A stretch of DNA of 64,000 bases from Sphingomonas albertensis (GCF_014358075.1 NZ_JACONT010000014.1:35923-99922); one strand, 5' to 3'; positions 1 to 9,503 are shown, numbered from the stretch's first letter. Made by a program: numbers and translations. The notes: a model not told the origin generated them from the sequence alone.

Positions 1-339
1 AACATCGACGACTTCCGCGAGAGCCCGGCGCTCAAGGTCGCCGAAGCGGTCGCGCGGCAGTTCGGCGACCGCGTACGGATCGTCGAGCCCTATGCACAGA
101 CGTTGCCCACCGTACTGGCCGAGACCGGCGCCACGCTGATCGACGTCGATACCGCGATCGAGACCTGTTCGATCATGATCGTGCTGGTCGACCACGACGT
201 CTTCAAATCGATCCCGCTCGAGGAGCGCGCCGACAAGGCGGTGCTCGATACGCGCGGCATCTGGCCGGATCAGCCACGCGCGTCGGGACTGCCGGTCAAC
301 GCAACGGCACGTCTCGAGTCGCAACGACTGGCGGGATGA
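1..339 (+). CDS. wecC: UDP-N-acetyl-D-mannosamine dehydrogenase, C-terminal fragment
   Basis: The reading frame is open from base 1 and ends in TGA at 337-339, so only the last 112 residues are in the window. They match the C-terminal UDP-binding domain of the UDP-glucose/UDP-ManNAc dehydrogenase family: an opening with R-E-S-P-A-L motif, a phosphate-loop-like stretch, then V-D-H-D-x-F and a final V-L-D-T-R-G-x-W block. The family makes UDP-N-acetyl-mannosaminuronic acid for surface polysaccharide. The NAD-binding and catalytic Cys domains lie upstream of the window, so the sugar specificity is inferred from the C-terminal style. Its last 44 bases overlap the convergent peptidase gene. Confidence 0.75.
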   Translation, partial: NIDDFRESPALKVAEAVARQFGDRVRIVEPYAQTLPTVLAETGATLIDVDTAIETCSIMIVLVDHDVFKSIPLEERADKAVLDTRGIWPDQPRASGLPVNATARLESQRLAG

Positions 340-1288
340 TCGGCCGCGTCGGGGTCGCCGCGATCTCGCGCGCGGCGGCCTCGAGCACCTCGGCGCGTGC
401 CTTGGACGAGGCATGCGTACGACTGCGGAACAGCCCGCCGTCGATCGTGCCGCCCTTCTGCCGCCAGAATTTGGGCGCGGACATCGGATCGTATCCGGCA
501 TTGGCGAGCAGGTAGATCCCCAGCAGGTCCGCCTGGTCCTCCGTCTCGCGGATCAACCGGCCGTTGCGACCCAGCTCGGCCAGCATGCCGCGGTTGATCT
601 TCGCCGCGTCGAGCCTGTCGCGGTGACGCAGGATGTTGTGCGCCAGCTCGTGCGAGACGACGACCGCGATCTCCTCGTCGGTATAATCCTCGAAGAAGCG
701 CTCGCCGATCTGCACGATCGCGCCATCCGCCGTTGCGCCGAGCCCGCTGCCCAGCAGGATCTCGAACCGCGAGCGACACCCGGCGACCGGCTGCACCGCG
801 ATCGGCAAACGCTTCCCTCCGCGCAGGATGGTCAACCGCAACGGTTGGGCGATCGGCGCCGCCGCGATCACCGCTTCCGCCGCATCGCGTGCCCTCGCGC
901 CCTCTGTGGCATCCGCGCCCGGCAGCCCGGGTTGCTCGGTGTCGTTGATCGCGACGATCGAGTCGTTCGCGCGCAAACCAGCCCGGTCCGCGGGCGCTCC
1001 CGGCACAACCGCCTCGACGCCGACCGTCGATTCGAAGCCGAACGCCGTCGCCGCGGACGGGCGCGCTGCCGGTCCATATTGCGTCAGCGCATGGATCGGC
1101 ATCCCGATCTGCGGTTGCTGTCGATCGCACAGCGCAGCGTTGGCGGTCGTCAGCCGGTAGGCGATCGTCGCGAGGCGGAGGTCGGCTGCACGCAACGTCT
1201 CGAAGAACGCGGGGCTGGGCGCGACCTCCTTGGCGGGCGAAGCGGCAGTGAGCAGCAGGAGCGGCAGCAGGCGGGGGATCATCGACAT
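296..1288 (-). CDS. M48-type zinc metallopeptidase with PDZ domain, exported
   Basis: This 330-residue protein has a cleavable-looking signal peptide (hydrophobic L-rich stretch, residues 5-18). A PDZ-like region follows at about residues 85-170 (G-V-E-A-V-V-P-G-A-P-A-D-R-A-G-L). The zinc protease motif H213-E-L-A-H217 comes next, with a downstream E-x-x-A-D segment (E-D-Q-A-D) that supplies the third ligand in M48 peptidases. It is probably periplasmic or membrane-peripheral and involved in protein quality control. A PDZ domain in front of an M48 catalytic domain is common in proteobacteria, but the substrate cannot be read from sequence. It converges with, and overlaps by 44 bases, the sugar-nucleotide dehydrogenase gene. 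Confidence 0.85.
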   Translation of the reverse strand: MSMIPRLLPLLLLTAASPAKEVAPSPAFFETLRAADLRLATIAYRLTTANAALCDRQQPQIGMPIHALTQYGPAARPSAATAFGFESTVGVEAVVPGAPADRAGLRANDSIVAINDTEQPGLPGADATEGARARDAAEAVIAAAPIAQPLRLTILRGGKRLPIAVQPVAGCRSRFEILLGSGLGATADGAIVQIGERFFEDYTDEEIAVVVSHELAHNILRHRDRLDAAKINRGMLAELGRNGRLIRETEDQADLLGIYLLANAGYDPMSAPKFWRQKGGTIDGGLFRSRTHASSKARAEVLEAAAREIAATPTRPIIPPVVATRDVPLR

Positions 1289-1440
1289 GAACCTCCCTTA
1301 GCCATCGCGCACGGCCGCGTCATGCCGCATAGGCACCGACGGCAGACGCTTGGCATACATTGCGACCGACCGTGGAACATCCTATGCGACCGCGCGTCCG
1401 ATCAGCTCTGGTACATCTTCCCCTCCCCATCGATAGCGAC

Positions 1441-2241
1441 ATGATTTCAAAGCTTTTCAAGTCCCGTAGCAGCGCCAAGACGAACCAGCCCAGGATCCCC
1501 GACGGTCGCCGCGTCTATGCGGTGGGCGATATTCACGGCTGTGCGGACCTGCTCGACGAATTGATCGGCCTGATCGAGGCGGACGAGCGCGAGCGCGGCC
1601 CCGCAGAGACGACCATCGTGTTTCTCGGCGATATCGTCGATCGCGGCCCAGCCTCTGCCGCGGTGATCGACCGCCTGCACCATCTTGCCGCCGCGCGCGC
1701 CGACGTGCGCTTCCTGCTCGGCAACCACGAGGAAATCTTCCTCGGCGCGCTCGACGGCGAGCCCAAGGCGCTGCGCCTGTTCTGCCGAATCGGCGGCCGC
1801 GAGACCATCCTGAGCTACGGTATGGACGCGACCGAATACGAACGGCTGGACTATGAGGAACTCGTCCACCGCATCGACGCACTGGTGCCGGACGAGCACC
1901 GGGAGTTTTTGCGCCGCTTCGAAGACATGATCGTGATCGGCGACTACGCATTCGTCCACGCCGGCGTCCGTCCCGATACGCCGCTCAACCTGCAGCGGAC
2001 GTCGGACCTGCGCTGGATCCGCGATCCGTTCCTCGATCATCGCTCGACGCTGGAAAAGACCATCGTCCACGGCCACACGATGACCGACGAGGTCGAGCGG
2101 CGCGGCCACCGGATCGGCATCGATACCGGCGCCTACGCCTCGGGCCGGTTGACCGCGCTCGGACTCGAGGGTACCGAGACATGGTCGTTGCAGACCGCGG
2201 CGGATCCCGCCGGACGGGCGGATCAGGTTGGCGCGAAATAA
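1441..2241 (+). CDS. Serine/threonine-type metallophosphoesterase (PPP family)
   Basis: The 266-residue protein has the calcineurin-like metal-binding signatures in order: G-D-I-H-G (around residue 30), G-D-I-V-D-R-G (around 65), G-N-H-E (around 97), H-A-G-V (around 160) and a late H-G-H-T. This is the layout of bacterial PPP-family protein phosphatases and related diadenosine tetraphosphatases, which use two metal ions to hydrolyse phosphoesters. The ATG at 1441 gives an N terminus only about 25 residues ahead of the first motif; an in-frame ATG at 1360 would add a stretch that looks like the intergenic region. The gene stands alone and the substrate is unknown. Confidence 0.85.
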   Translation: MISKLFKSRSSAKTNQPRIPDGRRVYAVGDIHGCADLLDELIGLIEADERERGPAETTIVFLGDIVDRGPASAAVIDRLHHLAAARADVRFLLGNHEEIFLGALDGEPKALRLFCRIGGRETILSYGMDATEYERLDYEELVHRIDALVPDEHREFLRRFEDMIVIGDYAFVHAGVRPDTPLNLQRTSDLRWIRDPFLDHRSTLEKTIVHGHTMTDEVERRGHRIGIDTGAYASGRLTALGLEGTETWSLQTAADPAGRADQVGAK

Positions 2242-2310
2242 CCTACGACAAGCAAACTGCCGCTTCTCCCACGGTTTTGGATCGGTATAAGGAGGGGGCG
2301 TCAGTGTGTT

Positions 2311-2328
2311 GCACTGCCGCAACAGTGC
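2311..2328. promoter_or_regulatory. Short perfect inverted repeat upstream of a small exported protein
   Basis: GCACTG and CAGTGC are separated by six bases, about 90 bases upstream of the start of the 75-residue protein. It could be an operator or a 5' UTR hairpin. Nothing identifies a regulator. Confidence 0.25.
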
Positions 2329-2417
2329 GGAAGACTTCGCACGGTTATCTAGACCTCGGTTGCCTCGGTGGCGGTTTCGTGCCAATGCCGGGCTGACGAG
2401 CACAAAGGGAGTTCATC

Positions 2418-2645
2418 ATGCGTCTTGGGAAATATCTCCTGACCGCAGCAGCAGCCACGATGGCAGTTGCTCCGGCCATGGCAGCACCGGCAACTTCGTC
2501 GGCTACCGTTCGTTCGGGTTCGGTTTCGGCTGACAAGAACGAGCTGGCTGGCGGCGGCATCATCGTTGCGGTTCTCGCAGCAGCTGCAGTTGTCGCCGGT
2601 ATCGTTATCGTTGCAGACAACGACGACGATTCGGACAGCAACTAA
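2418..2645 (+). CDS. Small exported protein with C-terminal membrane segment and acidic tail
   Basis: The 75-residue product starts with a Sec-type signal (M-R-L-G-K-Y, hydrophobic Ala-rich core, cleavage likely after A-M-A). It then has a short Ser/Thr-rich stretch, one strongly hydrophobic Val/Ala/Ile segment at about residues 45-66, and ends in an acidic D-N-D-D-D-S-D-S-N tail. A good ribosome binding site (AAAGGGAG) precedes the ATG and a strong intrinsic terminator follows, so it is very likely a real single-gene unit. I know of no assigned function; proteins of this look are widespread in sphingomonads. Confidence 0.75.
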   Translation: MRLGKYLLTAAAATMAVAPAMAAPATSSATVRSGSVSADKNELAGGGIIVAVLAAAAVVAGIVIVADNDDDSDSN

Positions 2646-2666
2646 GTCTTACGACTTTGTTTCGAG

Positions 2667-2696
2667 AAATAGCGGTCTTCGGGCCGCTATTTTTTT
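2667..2696 (+). terminator. Intrinsic terminator of the 75-residue protein gene
   Basis: AAATAGCGG and CCGCTATTT flank a short loop and are followed by a run of T residues, 20-odd bases after the stop codon. Confidence 0.9.
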
Positions 2697-3069
2697 GCCT
2701 GCCGCAGATGCGGACCGCGCCGATAATCCGGGATCGCCCACCCGGATGCCCACTGACCCGGCCGCGCCGCGCCCTGTTGCAGCGCCGCAAGGACTGAGGG
2801 TGGCGACCACCAAAGCATACGACCTGACTTCGCAGGACATCCTCCGCTAGGCGCTTCAGGCCGCATCGATATTCACGAACGAGCACGCGTAAACGCGCCC
2901 GGCCTCTACCGCCGACATCTCGCCGTTTTCCCGCAGAGGCTAGTTGGAGACAAATGGGCAGGGCGTCGCAGACGCGGCCGAGTGTCTAATACCATGTTAC
3001 CGCACTGCGCCTGTCACTCAGGTAAGGTTAGCGACGCTCCCCCGCCTAGCGGTAATACCCGCCCAAACG
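2697..3069. other. Intergenic stretch with no recognised feature
   Basis: I find no convincing gene, tRNA or repeat between the terminator above and the FKBP terminator below. Open frames here lack ribosome binding sites and protein-like composition. Confidence 0.5.
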
Positions 3070-3102
3070 AAAAACGCGCCCCCGGACGACCAGGAGCGCG
3101 CT
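3070..3102 (-). terminator. Intrinsic terminator of the FKBP gene
   Basis: Read on the minus strand, a GC-rich stem (GCGCGCTCC pairing with GGGGGCGCG, with wobble) is followed by TTTTTCG. Confidence 0.7.
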
Positions 3103-3160
3103 TGCAAATCCATGGAGACGGTGCTCAGGATCGTGACACCGGCAATCCGCCGGCCATCAC

Positions 3161-3733
3161 TCAGGGCTGCGGTTGGCCCGGTGCGCCACCCGGCATACCG
3201 CCCGGCGCGCCACGACCCATCTGCGCCTGGGCCTGCATCTGCTGCACCACGCTCTGCGGCAGGAAGTCGAGCAGTTCGACGTCGAACACCAGCGTCGAGT
3301 TCGCCGGGATCGGCCCGGCCGCCTTGTCGCCATACCCCAGCGCCGGCTTCATCCAGAAGCGATACTTCGAGCCCTTCGGCATCAGCTTCAGCGCCTCGGA
3401 AAAGCCCGGAACGACGCCGGTCACCGGCATCGGCGTCGGCTGCTGCGACTTGTCGAAGGTCGTGCCGTTGAGCAGCTTGCCCTCGTAGTTCACCAGCGCG
3501 ACGTCCGCATCGGTCGGCTTGGCCGCACCGGGCTTGCCGGGTGCGATCACCTTGTACTGCAACCCCGACGCGGTCACGACCACGCCCTTGGCGCGGGCAT
3601 TGCGTGCCAGCGGATCGTCGCCCTGGCGCGCGAGCGCGACCGCGGCGATCAGCGCGAGCGCGATACCGACCCAGAGATAGACGAGATAGCTGCGCTTGGT
3701 GGGCTGCAGCGGCACTGCGGTGACGGTCGACAT
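3161..3733 (-). CDS. FKBP-type peptidyl-prolyl cis-trans isomerase, membrane-anchored
   Basis: The 190-residue protein has a single N-terminal transmembrane or uncleaved signal helix (about residues 16-36), a short linker, and one complete FKBP domain at about residues 55-160. Family landmarks are V-x-Y-E-G-K-L-L-N-G-T-x-F-D-x-S, V-x-G-F-x-E-A-L, L-G-Y-G-D and P-A-N-S-T-L-V-F-D-V-E-L. It should catalyse proline isomerisation in the periplasm. A Gln/Gly/Pro/Met-rich low-complexity tail follows the domain. It lies downstream of rpsU on the same strand but is separated from it by a hairpin, so it is probably transcribed on its own. Confidence 0.93.
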   Translation of the reverse strand: MSTVTAVPLQPTKRSYLVYLWVGIALALIAAVALARQGDDPLARNARAKGVVVTASGLQYKVIAPGKPGAAKPTDADVALVNYEGKLLNGTTFDKSQQPTPMPVTGVVPGFSEALKLMPKGSKYRFWMKPALGYGDKAAGPIPANSTLVFDVELLDFLPQSVVQQMQAQAQMGRGAPGGMPGGAPGQPQP

Positions 3734-3805
3734 CGGATCAAGGCCCTCAGATCATCTGGGATCATCTGGTCACGCCGGAGCGCCGCGCGTGCCGTTGGAA
3801 AGCAA

Positions 3806-3832
3806 GCGGGGGCGCCGTTCTCGGCCGCCCCC
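3806..3832 (-). terminator. GC-rich hairpin downstream of rpsU
   Basis: GGGGGCG and CGCCCCC arms pair around a short loop in the gap between rpsU and the FKBP gene. On the minus strand it is followed by a mixed T-rich stretch rather than a clean T run, so terminator strength is uncertain. Confidence 0.55.
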
Positions 3833-3877
3833 GTAAATACCGACCCGACCCGGTCACCGGGTCTGGTCGATCAGATC

Positions 3878-4084
3878 TTACCGTGCGCCGTCGCGCTCGG
3901 CGCGCTTGCGGTCGAGCTTGCGCGAACGACGAATCGCTGCTGCACGCTCGCGTGCGCGCTTCTCCGACGGCTTCTCATAGTGCCGGCGCAGCTTCATCTC
4001 ACGATACACGCCTTCGCGCTGCAGCTTCTTCTTGAGCGCGCGAAGGGCCTGGTCGACGTTGTTGTCGCGTACGATGATCTGCAT
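3878..4084 (-). CDS. rpsU: 30S ribosomal protein S21
   Basis: The 68-residue very basic protein begins [22 protein letters not shown], the classic S21 start, followed by [18 protein letters not shown]21 binds the 30S platform near the anti-Shine-Dalgarno region and assists initiation. Length and sequence fit alphaproteobacterial S21. Confidence 0.97.
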   Translation of the reverse strand: MQIIVRDNNVDQALRALKKKLQREGVYREMKLRRHYEKPSEKRARERAAAIRRSRKLDRKRAERDGAR

Positions 4085-4304
4085 AAACCCGTTTAGCTCC
4101 GGTCGAATAGATTTTTGCCGTCGCGAATAGGTCCGCGCCGCATGAACTGGGGCCCCTATCAGGGGTCCGCCGGCGTTTCAAGCCAAACCCTATGCCGTTC
4201 GATCGAACCAGCGCGCGGACTGATCGCGGACACACGCCGCAACATCCCGAAACACCGGGGCCATAAGCCGTCCCCAGACAGCCTTCCTCACCAGGGAGAC
4301 TTTA

Positions 4305-5219
4305 GTGCAGCAGCTCGACCAAGCCCATCAAGACGATCACGGGCCCGACCATGGGCACAGCCTAGTCGAGGACATGGCGAAGATGCGGACGTTGTTGGCG
4401 CGCCGCCGTGCACTGAAATGGTTTGCTGGCGCTGGCACGTTCGCGCTGGTCTCCGGTTGCGGCGGTTCCGATTCGTCTGATGCCGTGACAGTGGTCACCG
4501 ATACCACGCCTACCCCGACATCCACGGTGACCGCGACCCCGACTGCGACTGCGACGGCCACCACCTGCATCGTCGATTCGGCCGAGACCGCCGGCCCCTA
4601 CCCCGCCGACGGCACCAACAGTTCGAGCGGATCGACCGCCAACGCGCTAACCGTATCGGGAATCGTCCGCAGCGACATCCGCGCGAGCTTCATCGGCACC
4701 ACCACCGTCGCGACGGGTACGCAATTGACGATCACGCTGACCGTGGTCGACGTCAACGCAGTGTGCGCGCCGCTCGCCAACTACGCGGTCTATCTCTGGC
4801 AGTGTGACCGCAACGGCAATTACTCACTCTACACCGCCCCGACTGAAAGCTATCTGCGCGGCGTGCAGGTAACGAATGCAGCGGGCCAGGTGACCTTCAC
4901 GACGATCGTCCCCGGTTGCTACGAAGGTCGTTATCCGCACATGCATTTCGAAGTGTTCTCGACCCTGACGGCGGCGACCGGCGGTCGCTATGCGGTGCTG
5001 ACGTCTCAGCTCGCCATGCCCGCCGCGCTGTGCAACGCGGTTTATGCCGACACGACGCTCTACCCGGCGAGCGCGACCCGGTTCGCCAAGATTTCGACAT
5101 CGAGCGACAATGTCTTCGGTGACAACACCGCCGCGCAGATCGCGCAGCAGACCCCGACCTTCGCGGGCTCCGTCGCCGACGGCTACACCGCAAGCGCCGT
5201 GATCGGCATCACGCGCTGA
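4305..5219 (+). CDS. Intradiol ring-cleavage dioxygenase-like lipoprotein
   Basis: The 304-residue protein begins at a GTG with a clear ribosome binding site (GGGAG). Its N terminus has R-R-R-A-L-K-W-F followed by a hydrophobic core and a lipobox-like L-V-S-G-C-G-G, so it is probably exported, perhaps by Tat, and lipidated. A Thr/Ala/Pro-rich linker leads to a protocatechuate-3,4-dioxygenase-like domain: E-T-A-G-P-Y-P, then V-Y-L-W-Q-C-D-R-N-G-N-Y-S-L-Y, then G-R-Y-P-H-M-H-F, which carries the Tyr and His-x-His iron ligands of the fold. Secreted members of this family are common and their aromatic substrates mostly unknown. No aromatic catabolism genes are adjacent. Confidence 0.85.
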   Translation: MQQLDQAHQDDHGPDHGHSLVEDMAKMRTLLARRRALKWFAGAGTFALVSGCGGSDSSDAVTVVTDTTPTPTSTVTATPTATATATTCIVDSAETAGPYPADGTNSSSGSTANALTVSGIVRSDIRASFIGTTTVATGTQLTITLTVVDVNAVCAPLANYAVYLWQCDRNGNYSLYTAPTESYLRGVQVTNAAGQVTFTTIVPGCYEGRYPHMHFEVFSTLTAATGGRYAVLTSQLAMPAALCNAVYADTTLYPASATRFAKISTSSDNVFGDNTAAQIAQQTPTFAGSVADGYTASAVIGITR

Positions 5220-5276
5220 CGGGTGGCGGGTAGGCGCGCTATTTGCCGCCGCCCGCGCGGTCGCTAAGAGGCGCGC

Positions 5277-6707
5277 ATGACCCGCTCCCCCACGACGCTA
5301 TACAACAGCCTCTCGCGACAGCTCGAGACGTTCACCCCGATCGATCCCACGAACGTCGGCATCTATTCCTGCGGCCCGACGGTCTACAACTACGCGCATA
5401 TCGGCAATCTGCGCGCCTACGTCTTCACCGACACGCTCAGCCGGGTGTTGACGTGGAAGGGCTATCCGCTCACCCATATCATCAACATCACGGACGTCGG
5501 CCATCTGACCTCCGACGCGGATGTCGGCGACGACAAGATGGAAGCGGCAGCGAAGGCCAGCGGCCAGGATATCTGGGCGATCGCACGTCATTATACCGAG
5601 GCGTTCAAACGCAACCTCGACGACCTCAACATCCGCCCGCCGAGCAAATTCCCGCTCGCCACCGATCACATCGATGGCATGATCGCGTTCGGCAAGGCGA
5701 TCGCGGACAAGCATTGCTACCAGCTGCCGGACGGGCTGTATTTCGATACCTCGACGGTGCCCGATTATGGTCGCCTCGCCCGATCGCAGGACGATGCGGG
5801 CGAAAGCCGGATCGATCCGGTCGAGGGCAAGCGCCATCCGCAGGACTTCGCGATCTGGCGCACCTCGGCCCCGGGCGAGAACCGCCAGATGGAATGGGAT
5901 TCGCCCTGGGGTCGCGGCGCGCCGGGCTGGCATCTCGAATGCTCGGTGATGAGCAAGCAGTATCTTGGCGACACGTTCGACATCCACACCGGCGGGATCG
6001 ATCACCGCGAGATCCACCATCCCAACGAGATCGCGCAGAACCAGGCGCATTGCGAGTGCGGCGATACCGGCGCCACGCTGTGGATGCACAACAACTTCCT
6101 GGTCGAGCGCTCGGGCAAGATGTCGAAGTCGGGTGGCGCGTTCACCACGTTGCAGACGCTGGTCGACCGCGGCTTCCACCCGCTCGCCTACCGACTGATG
6201 TGCCTTCAGGCGCATTATCGCAGCGAGCTGGAATTCTCGTGGGAGAACCTCGCTGCGGCTCAGACGCGGCTGAAGCGGCTCGCGATGACCGTCGAGACGC
6301 TGGCCGCCCGCGGCCTCGGCGGTCCGTCGGGTAGCGCGCTTGCCTACCGCGAACGGCTCGACGCCGCGGTATCGGACGATCTAGCAACCCCGCGCGCGCT
6401 GCCGATCCTCGACGAACTGCTCGCAGACAAGCGCGTCGCGCCGGCGGATCGCCTCGACGCGCTGGTCGATTTCGACGCGGTGCTCGGCCTCGATCTTGGA
6501 ACGATCCGCCGCGAAGACCTGCGCATCCGCCCGGTAACCGCGACGATCGATGAAGCCACCATCGCCGCCCGCCTGTCAGACCGCCGCGACGCCCGCGCCG
6601 CCAAGGACTTCGGCACGTCGGACGCGATCCGCGACGAACTGGCCGCCGCCGGCGTCGAGGTCATGGACGGCGACTCGCTAGGTTGGGACTGGAAGATCAC
6701 GCTCTGA
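5277..6707 (+). CDS. cysS: Cysteine--tRNA ligase
   Basis: The 476-residue class I synthetase has the zinc-site C-G-P-T-V-Y-N-Y segment (Cys32), H41-I-G-N as the HIGH motif, G-W-H-L-E-C-S with further zinc ligands, and K281-M-S-K-S. It charges tRNA-Cys. The C-terminal anticodon-binding part is present and ends with a W-x-W-K segment. Length is normal for the family. The N-terminal Met at 5277 is close to the conserved L-Y-N-S-L-S-R start region. Confidence 0.97.
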   Translation: MTRSPTTLYNSLSRQLETFTPIDPTNVGIYSCGPTVYNYAHIGNLRAYVFTDTLSRVLTWKGYPLTHIINITDVGHLTSDADVGDDKMEAAAKASGQDIWAIARHYTEAFKRNLDDLNIRPPSKFPLATDHIDGMIAFGKAIADKHCYQLPDGLYFDTSTVPDYGRLARSQDDAGESRIDPVEGKRHPQDFAIWRTSAPGENRQMEWDSPWGRGAPGWHLECSVMSKQYLGDTFDIHTGGIDHREIHHPNEIAQNQAHCECGDTGATLWMHNNFLVERSGKMSKSGGAFTTLQTLVDRGFHPLAYRLMCLQAHYRSELEFSWENLAAAQTRLKRLAMTVETLAARGLGGPSGSALAYRERLDAAVSDDLATPRALPILDELLADKRVAPADRLDALVDFDAVLGLDLGTIRREDLRIRPVTATIDEATIAARLSDRRDARAAKDFGTSDAIRDELAAAGVEVMDGDSLGWDWKITL

Positions 6708-6750
6708 GAAGCCCGCTCGACCAGCTTCGGCGATAAAACGCAGCGTCTCG

Positions 6751-6873
6751 ATCCTCCCCCGCCAGGGGGAGGTGGCGCCGAAGGCGACGGAGGGGGCGGA
6801 CACGGAGCAGGGGTTATCGCGTCCTCCCCCTCCGTCAGGCTTCGCCTGCCACGTCCCCCTGGCGGGGGAGGAT
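6751..6873. repeat. Intergenic palindromic repeat, family A
   Basis: A long inverted repeat whose outer arms are ATCCTCCCCCGCCAGGGGGA and its reverse complement, with inner arms around GTGGC..GAAGG..GGAGGG. Near copies occur at 21216-21339, 25877-26001 and 55209-55333, always between genes. It can fold into a large stem-loop and may act in transcription termination or mRNA stability. Confidence 0.85.
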
Positions 6874-6935
6874 TGCAAAAGGCACCCGCCCCACCCGAAA
6901 CTTGACTCTCCCGGCCACCAACCGATGTTCCCCCA

Positions 6936-7874
6936 ATGAAAGCCGTCCTCCCAGCCGCCGCCCGCCCCCTCCTCGAACCGCGCCTCCCCGCGGACCTCGA
7001 CGCCGCCTGGTTCGCCAAGCCCGAAGAGGCCAACGCGATGATCGCGGACGCGGACATCGCGTGGGTCGACATGCAGCCGACCGAGCTCGTCGCCGACGCG
7101 ATCCGCCACGCCGGGCCGGATCTCAAATGGGTCTCGACGATCTATGCCGGCCTCGACGCATTCCCGCTCGATACCCTGCGCGACAATGAGGTCACGCTGA
7201 CCAACGGTGCCGGCATCAACGCGGTAGCGGTCGCCGAATACGCCGTGATGGCCACACTCGTCGCCGCCAAGCGCTTCGACACGGTCCTCCGCGCGCAGGA
7301 CCGCCACGAATGGCTGAAGGACGCGCCCGGCAAGATCGAACTCGCCGGCACCAGGGCGCTGATCATCGGTTACGGCACGATCGGCCGGATGATCGGCGAC
7401 CGCCTGAGCGCGTTCGGCGTCGACGTCACCGGCGTCACCCGCACCGGCCGCGACGGCACGATCACGCCCGATGCGTGGCGCGAGCAACTCGGCGACTTCG
7501 ACTGGGTCGTCCTCGCCGCGCCCTCGACCGGTGCTACGCACGCGATGATCGGCCACGACGAACTCGCCGCGATGAAGCCGTCCGCGTGGCTGATCAACAT
7601 CGCCCGCGGCGACATGATCGAGGACGACGCGCTGATCGCCGCGCTCACCGACGGCGGTATCGCGGGCGCTGTGCTCGACCCGACCAACCCCGAGCCCCTG
7701 CCCGCCGATCACCCGCTCTGGTCGACGCCCAACGCCATCGTCACGATGCACCTGTCGGGCCGCAGCCAGACCACGATGTTCGCGCGCGGCGCCGCGCTGT
7801 TCCTCGAAAACCTCGCCGCGTTCCTGGCGGGCAAGCCGATGAAGAACGTCGCGGACCTCGACGCAGGGTATTGA
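6936..7874 (+). CDS. D-2-hydroxyacid dehydrogenase (NAD(P)-dependent)
   Basis: The 312-residue protein has the C-terminal NAD-binding fold of D-isomer 2-hydroxyacid dehydrogenases: G-Y-G-T-I-G-R at about residue 147, then N-I-A-R-G-D carrying the catalytic Arg. D-P-T-N-P-E-P-L-P carries the Glu, and V-T-M-H-L-S-G the His. It should reduce a 2-keto acid to a D-2-hydroxyacid or the reverse. The N-terminal substrate domain is short. It precedes DAHP synthase by about 100 bases on the same strand; a metabolic link is not evident, and the substrate is unassigned. Confidence 0.87.
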   Translation: MKAVLPAAARPLLEPRLPADLDAAWFAKPEEANAMIADADIAWVDMQPTELVADAIRHAGPDLKWVSTIYAGLDAFPLDTLRDNEVTLTNGAGINAVAVAEYAVMATLVAAKRFDTVLRAQDRHEWLKDAPGKIELAGTRALIIGYGTIGRMIGDRLSAFGVDVTGVTRTGRDGTITPDAWREQLGDFDWVVLAAPSTGATHAMIGHDELAAMKPSAWLINIARGDMIEDDALIAALTDGGIAGAVLDPTNPEPLPADHPLWSTPNAIVTMHLSGRSQTTMFARGAALFLENLAAFLAGKPMKNVADLDAGY

Positions 7875-7972
7875 AACCAGCTGGCACACCCGCCCCAAAG
7901 CTTTACTTCATTGCGCGAAAAGGCGTTTTCCCGCATGGCCAGCCCCACAATTCACCAATCGGACGACATGAT

Positions 7973-9346
7973 ATGGCCGCGAACTGGGCCCCCGACAGCT
8001 GGACGCGTCACGAAGCACGACAGCTTCCCACCTACCCCGACGCCGCCGCGCTGACCGCCGCGACCGATCAGCTTGCGACCTTCCCGCCGCTAGTCTTCGC
8101 CGGCGAAGCGCGCAACCTGACCGCGTCGCTCGCCGAGGTCGCGGCCGGCAAGGCGTTCCTGCTCCAGGGCGGCGATTGCGCCGAGAGCTTCGCCGAGCAC
8201 AGCGCCAACAACATCCGCGATACGTTTCGCGTCATCCTTCAGATGGCCGTCGTCCTGACCTTCGCGTCGAAGCTCCCGGTCGTGAAGCTCGGCCGCATGG
8301 CCGGGCAGTTCGCGAAGCCGCGCTCGACCGATACCGAGACGATCGGCGGCGTCGAGCTACCCTCGTACCGCGGCGACAACGTCAACGACATCGCCTTCAC
8401 CGCAGAAGCTCGCGCGCCCGATCCGCGGCGCATGATCCGCGCCTATTCGCAGTCGGCTGCCACGCTCAACCTGCTGCGCGCGTTCGCACAGGGCGGCTAT
8501 GCGAACCTCCATCAGGTTCACCGCTGGACGCACGACTTCATGGGCCGCAGCCCGTGGTCGAAGAAATATGCCGAGACCGCGGACCGGATCGGCGAGGCGC
8601 TCGAGTTCATGGCCGCCTGCGGGATCGACCCCGAGACCGTGCCGCAGCTCGCGCAGACGCATTTCTACACCAGCCACGAGGCGCTGCTGCTCCAGTACGA
8701 GCAGGCGCTGACCCGGCAGGATTCGCTGACCGGCGACTGGTACGACACCAGCGCGCATTTCCTGTGGATCGGCGACCGCACGCGCTTCGAGGGGTCTTCG
8801 CATGTCGAATACCTCCGCGGCATCGGCAACCCGATCGGCATCAAATGTGGACCAAGCCTCGAACCAGACGCGCTGCTGCGGATGCTCGACACGCTCAACC
8901 CCGGCCGGATCCCCGGTCGGATGACGCTGATCACGCGCTATGGCTATGACAAGATCGAGGCGAACCTGCCCCGTCTCGTCCGCGCCGTCACGCGCGAAGA
9001 CCATCCGGTGGTGTGGAGCTGCGACCCGATGCACGGCAACGTCGTCAAGGCCGCCAACGGCTACAAGACACGTCCGTTCGACCGCATCCTCGCCGAAGTC
9101 CGCGGCTTCTTCGCGGTCCACCGCGCAGAAGGCACGCACGCCGGCGGCATCCACGCCGAGATGACCGGCCAGAACGTGACGGAGTGCACCGGCGGCGCGG
9201 TCGACGTGACCGAGCAGTCGCTGGCCGACCGCTATCACACCCATTGCGACCCCCGCCTCAACGCCAGCCAGAGCCTCGAACTCGCCTTCCTCCTCGCCGA
9301 GATGCTCAACGAGGAAATGGCCGAGCGCAAGAAGGTCGCGGCCTGA
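7973..9346 (+). CDS. 3-deoxy-7-phosphoheptulonate synthase, class II
   Basis: The 457-residue enzyme condenses phosphoenolpyruvate with erythrose 4-phosphate, the first step of the shikimate pathway. It is the plant-like class II type: [10 protein letters not shown] near residue 65, [18 protein letters not shown], I-K-C-G-P-S-L, and C-D-P-M-H-G-N. The ATG at 7973 (M-A-A-N-W-A-P) is the usual start in relatives and is chosen over longer in-frame extensions into the spacer. Confidence 0.95.
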   Translation: MAANWAPDSWTRHEARQLPTYPDAAALTAATDQLATFPPLVFAGEARNLTASLAEVAAGKAFLLQGGDCAESFAEHSANNIRDTFRVILQMAVVLTFASKLPVVKLGRMAGQFAKPRSTDTETIGGVELPSYRGDNVNDIAFTAEARAPDPRRMIRAYSQSAATLNLLRAFAQGGYANLHQVHRWTHDFMGRSPWSKKYAETADRIGEALEFMAACGIDPETVPQLAQTHFYTSHEALLLQYEQALTRQDSLTGDWYDTSAHFLWIGDRTRFEGSSHVEYLRGIGNPIGIKCGPSLEPDALLRMLDTLNPGRIPGRMTLITRYGYDKIEANLPRLVRAVTREDHPVVWSCDPMHGNVVKAANGYKTRPFDRILAEVRGFFAVHRAEGTHAGGIHAEMTGQNVTECTGGAVDVTEQSLADRYHTHCDPRLNASQSLELAFLLAEMLNEEMAERKKVAA

Positions 9347-9428
9347 CAAAACGGCGGGCGTCGCAGGAAAAGTCGGCAGGTGTCTTGACGCCTGCCACCC
9401 CATTCCGTAGACGCCCGCATCTGCTAAC

Positions 9429-9503
9429 GGCCCCTTCGTCTAGCGGTTAGGACGACGCCCTCTCACGGCGTAAGCACGAGTTCGATTCTCGTAGGGGTCA
9501 CCA
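9429..9503 (+). tRNA. tRNA-Glu (anticodon CTC)
   Basis: GGCCCCT pairs with AGGGGTC (one G-T) as acceptor stem. The anticodon arm is ACGCC-CTCTCAC-GGCGT, giving anticodon CTC, and the T-arm carries TTCGATT. The discriminator A and an encoded CCA follow at 9500-9503. Confidence 0.95.

Noticed and set aside
2944..3471. Plus-strand open frames over the FKBP terminator and gene end
   Set aside because: Complement of the FKBP coding region with no ribosome binding site; Pro/Ser/Arg-rich shadow.
6751..6873. Family A repeats as CRISPR repeats or insertion sequences
   Set aside because: They are single dispersed palindromes without regular spacers, and no transposase or cas gene is present in the window.
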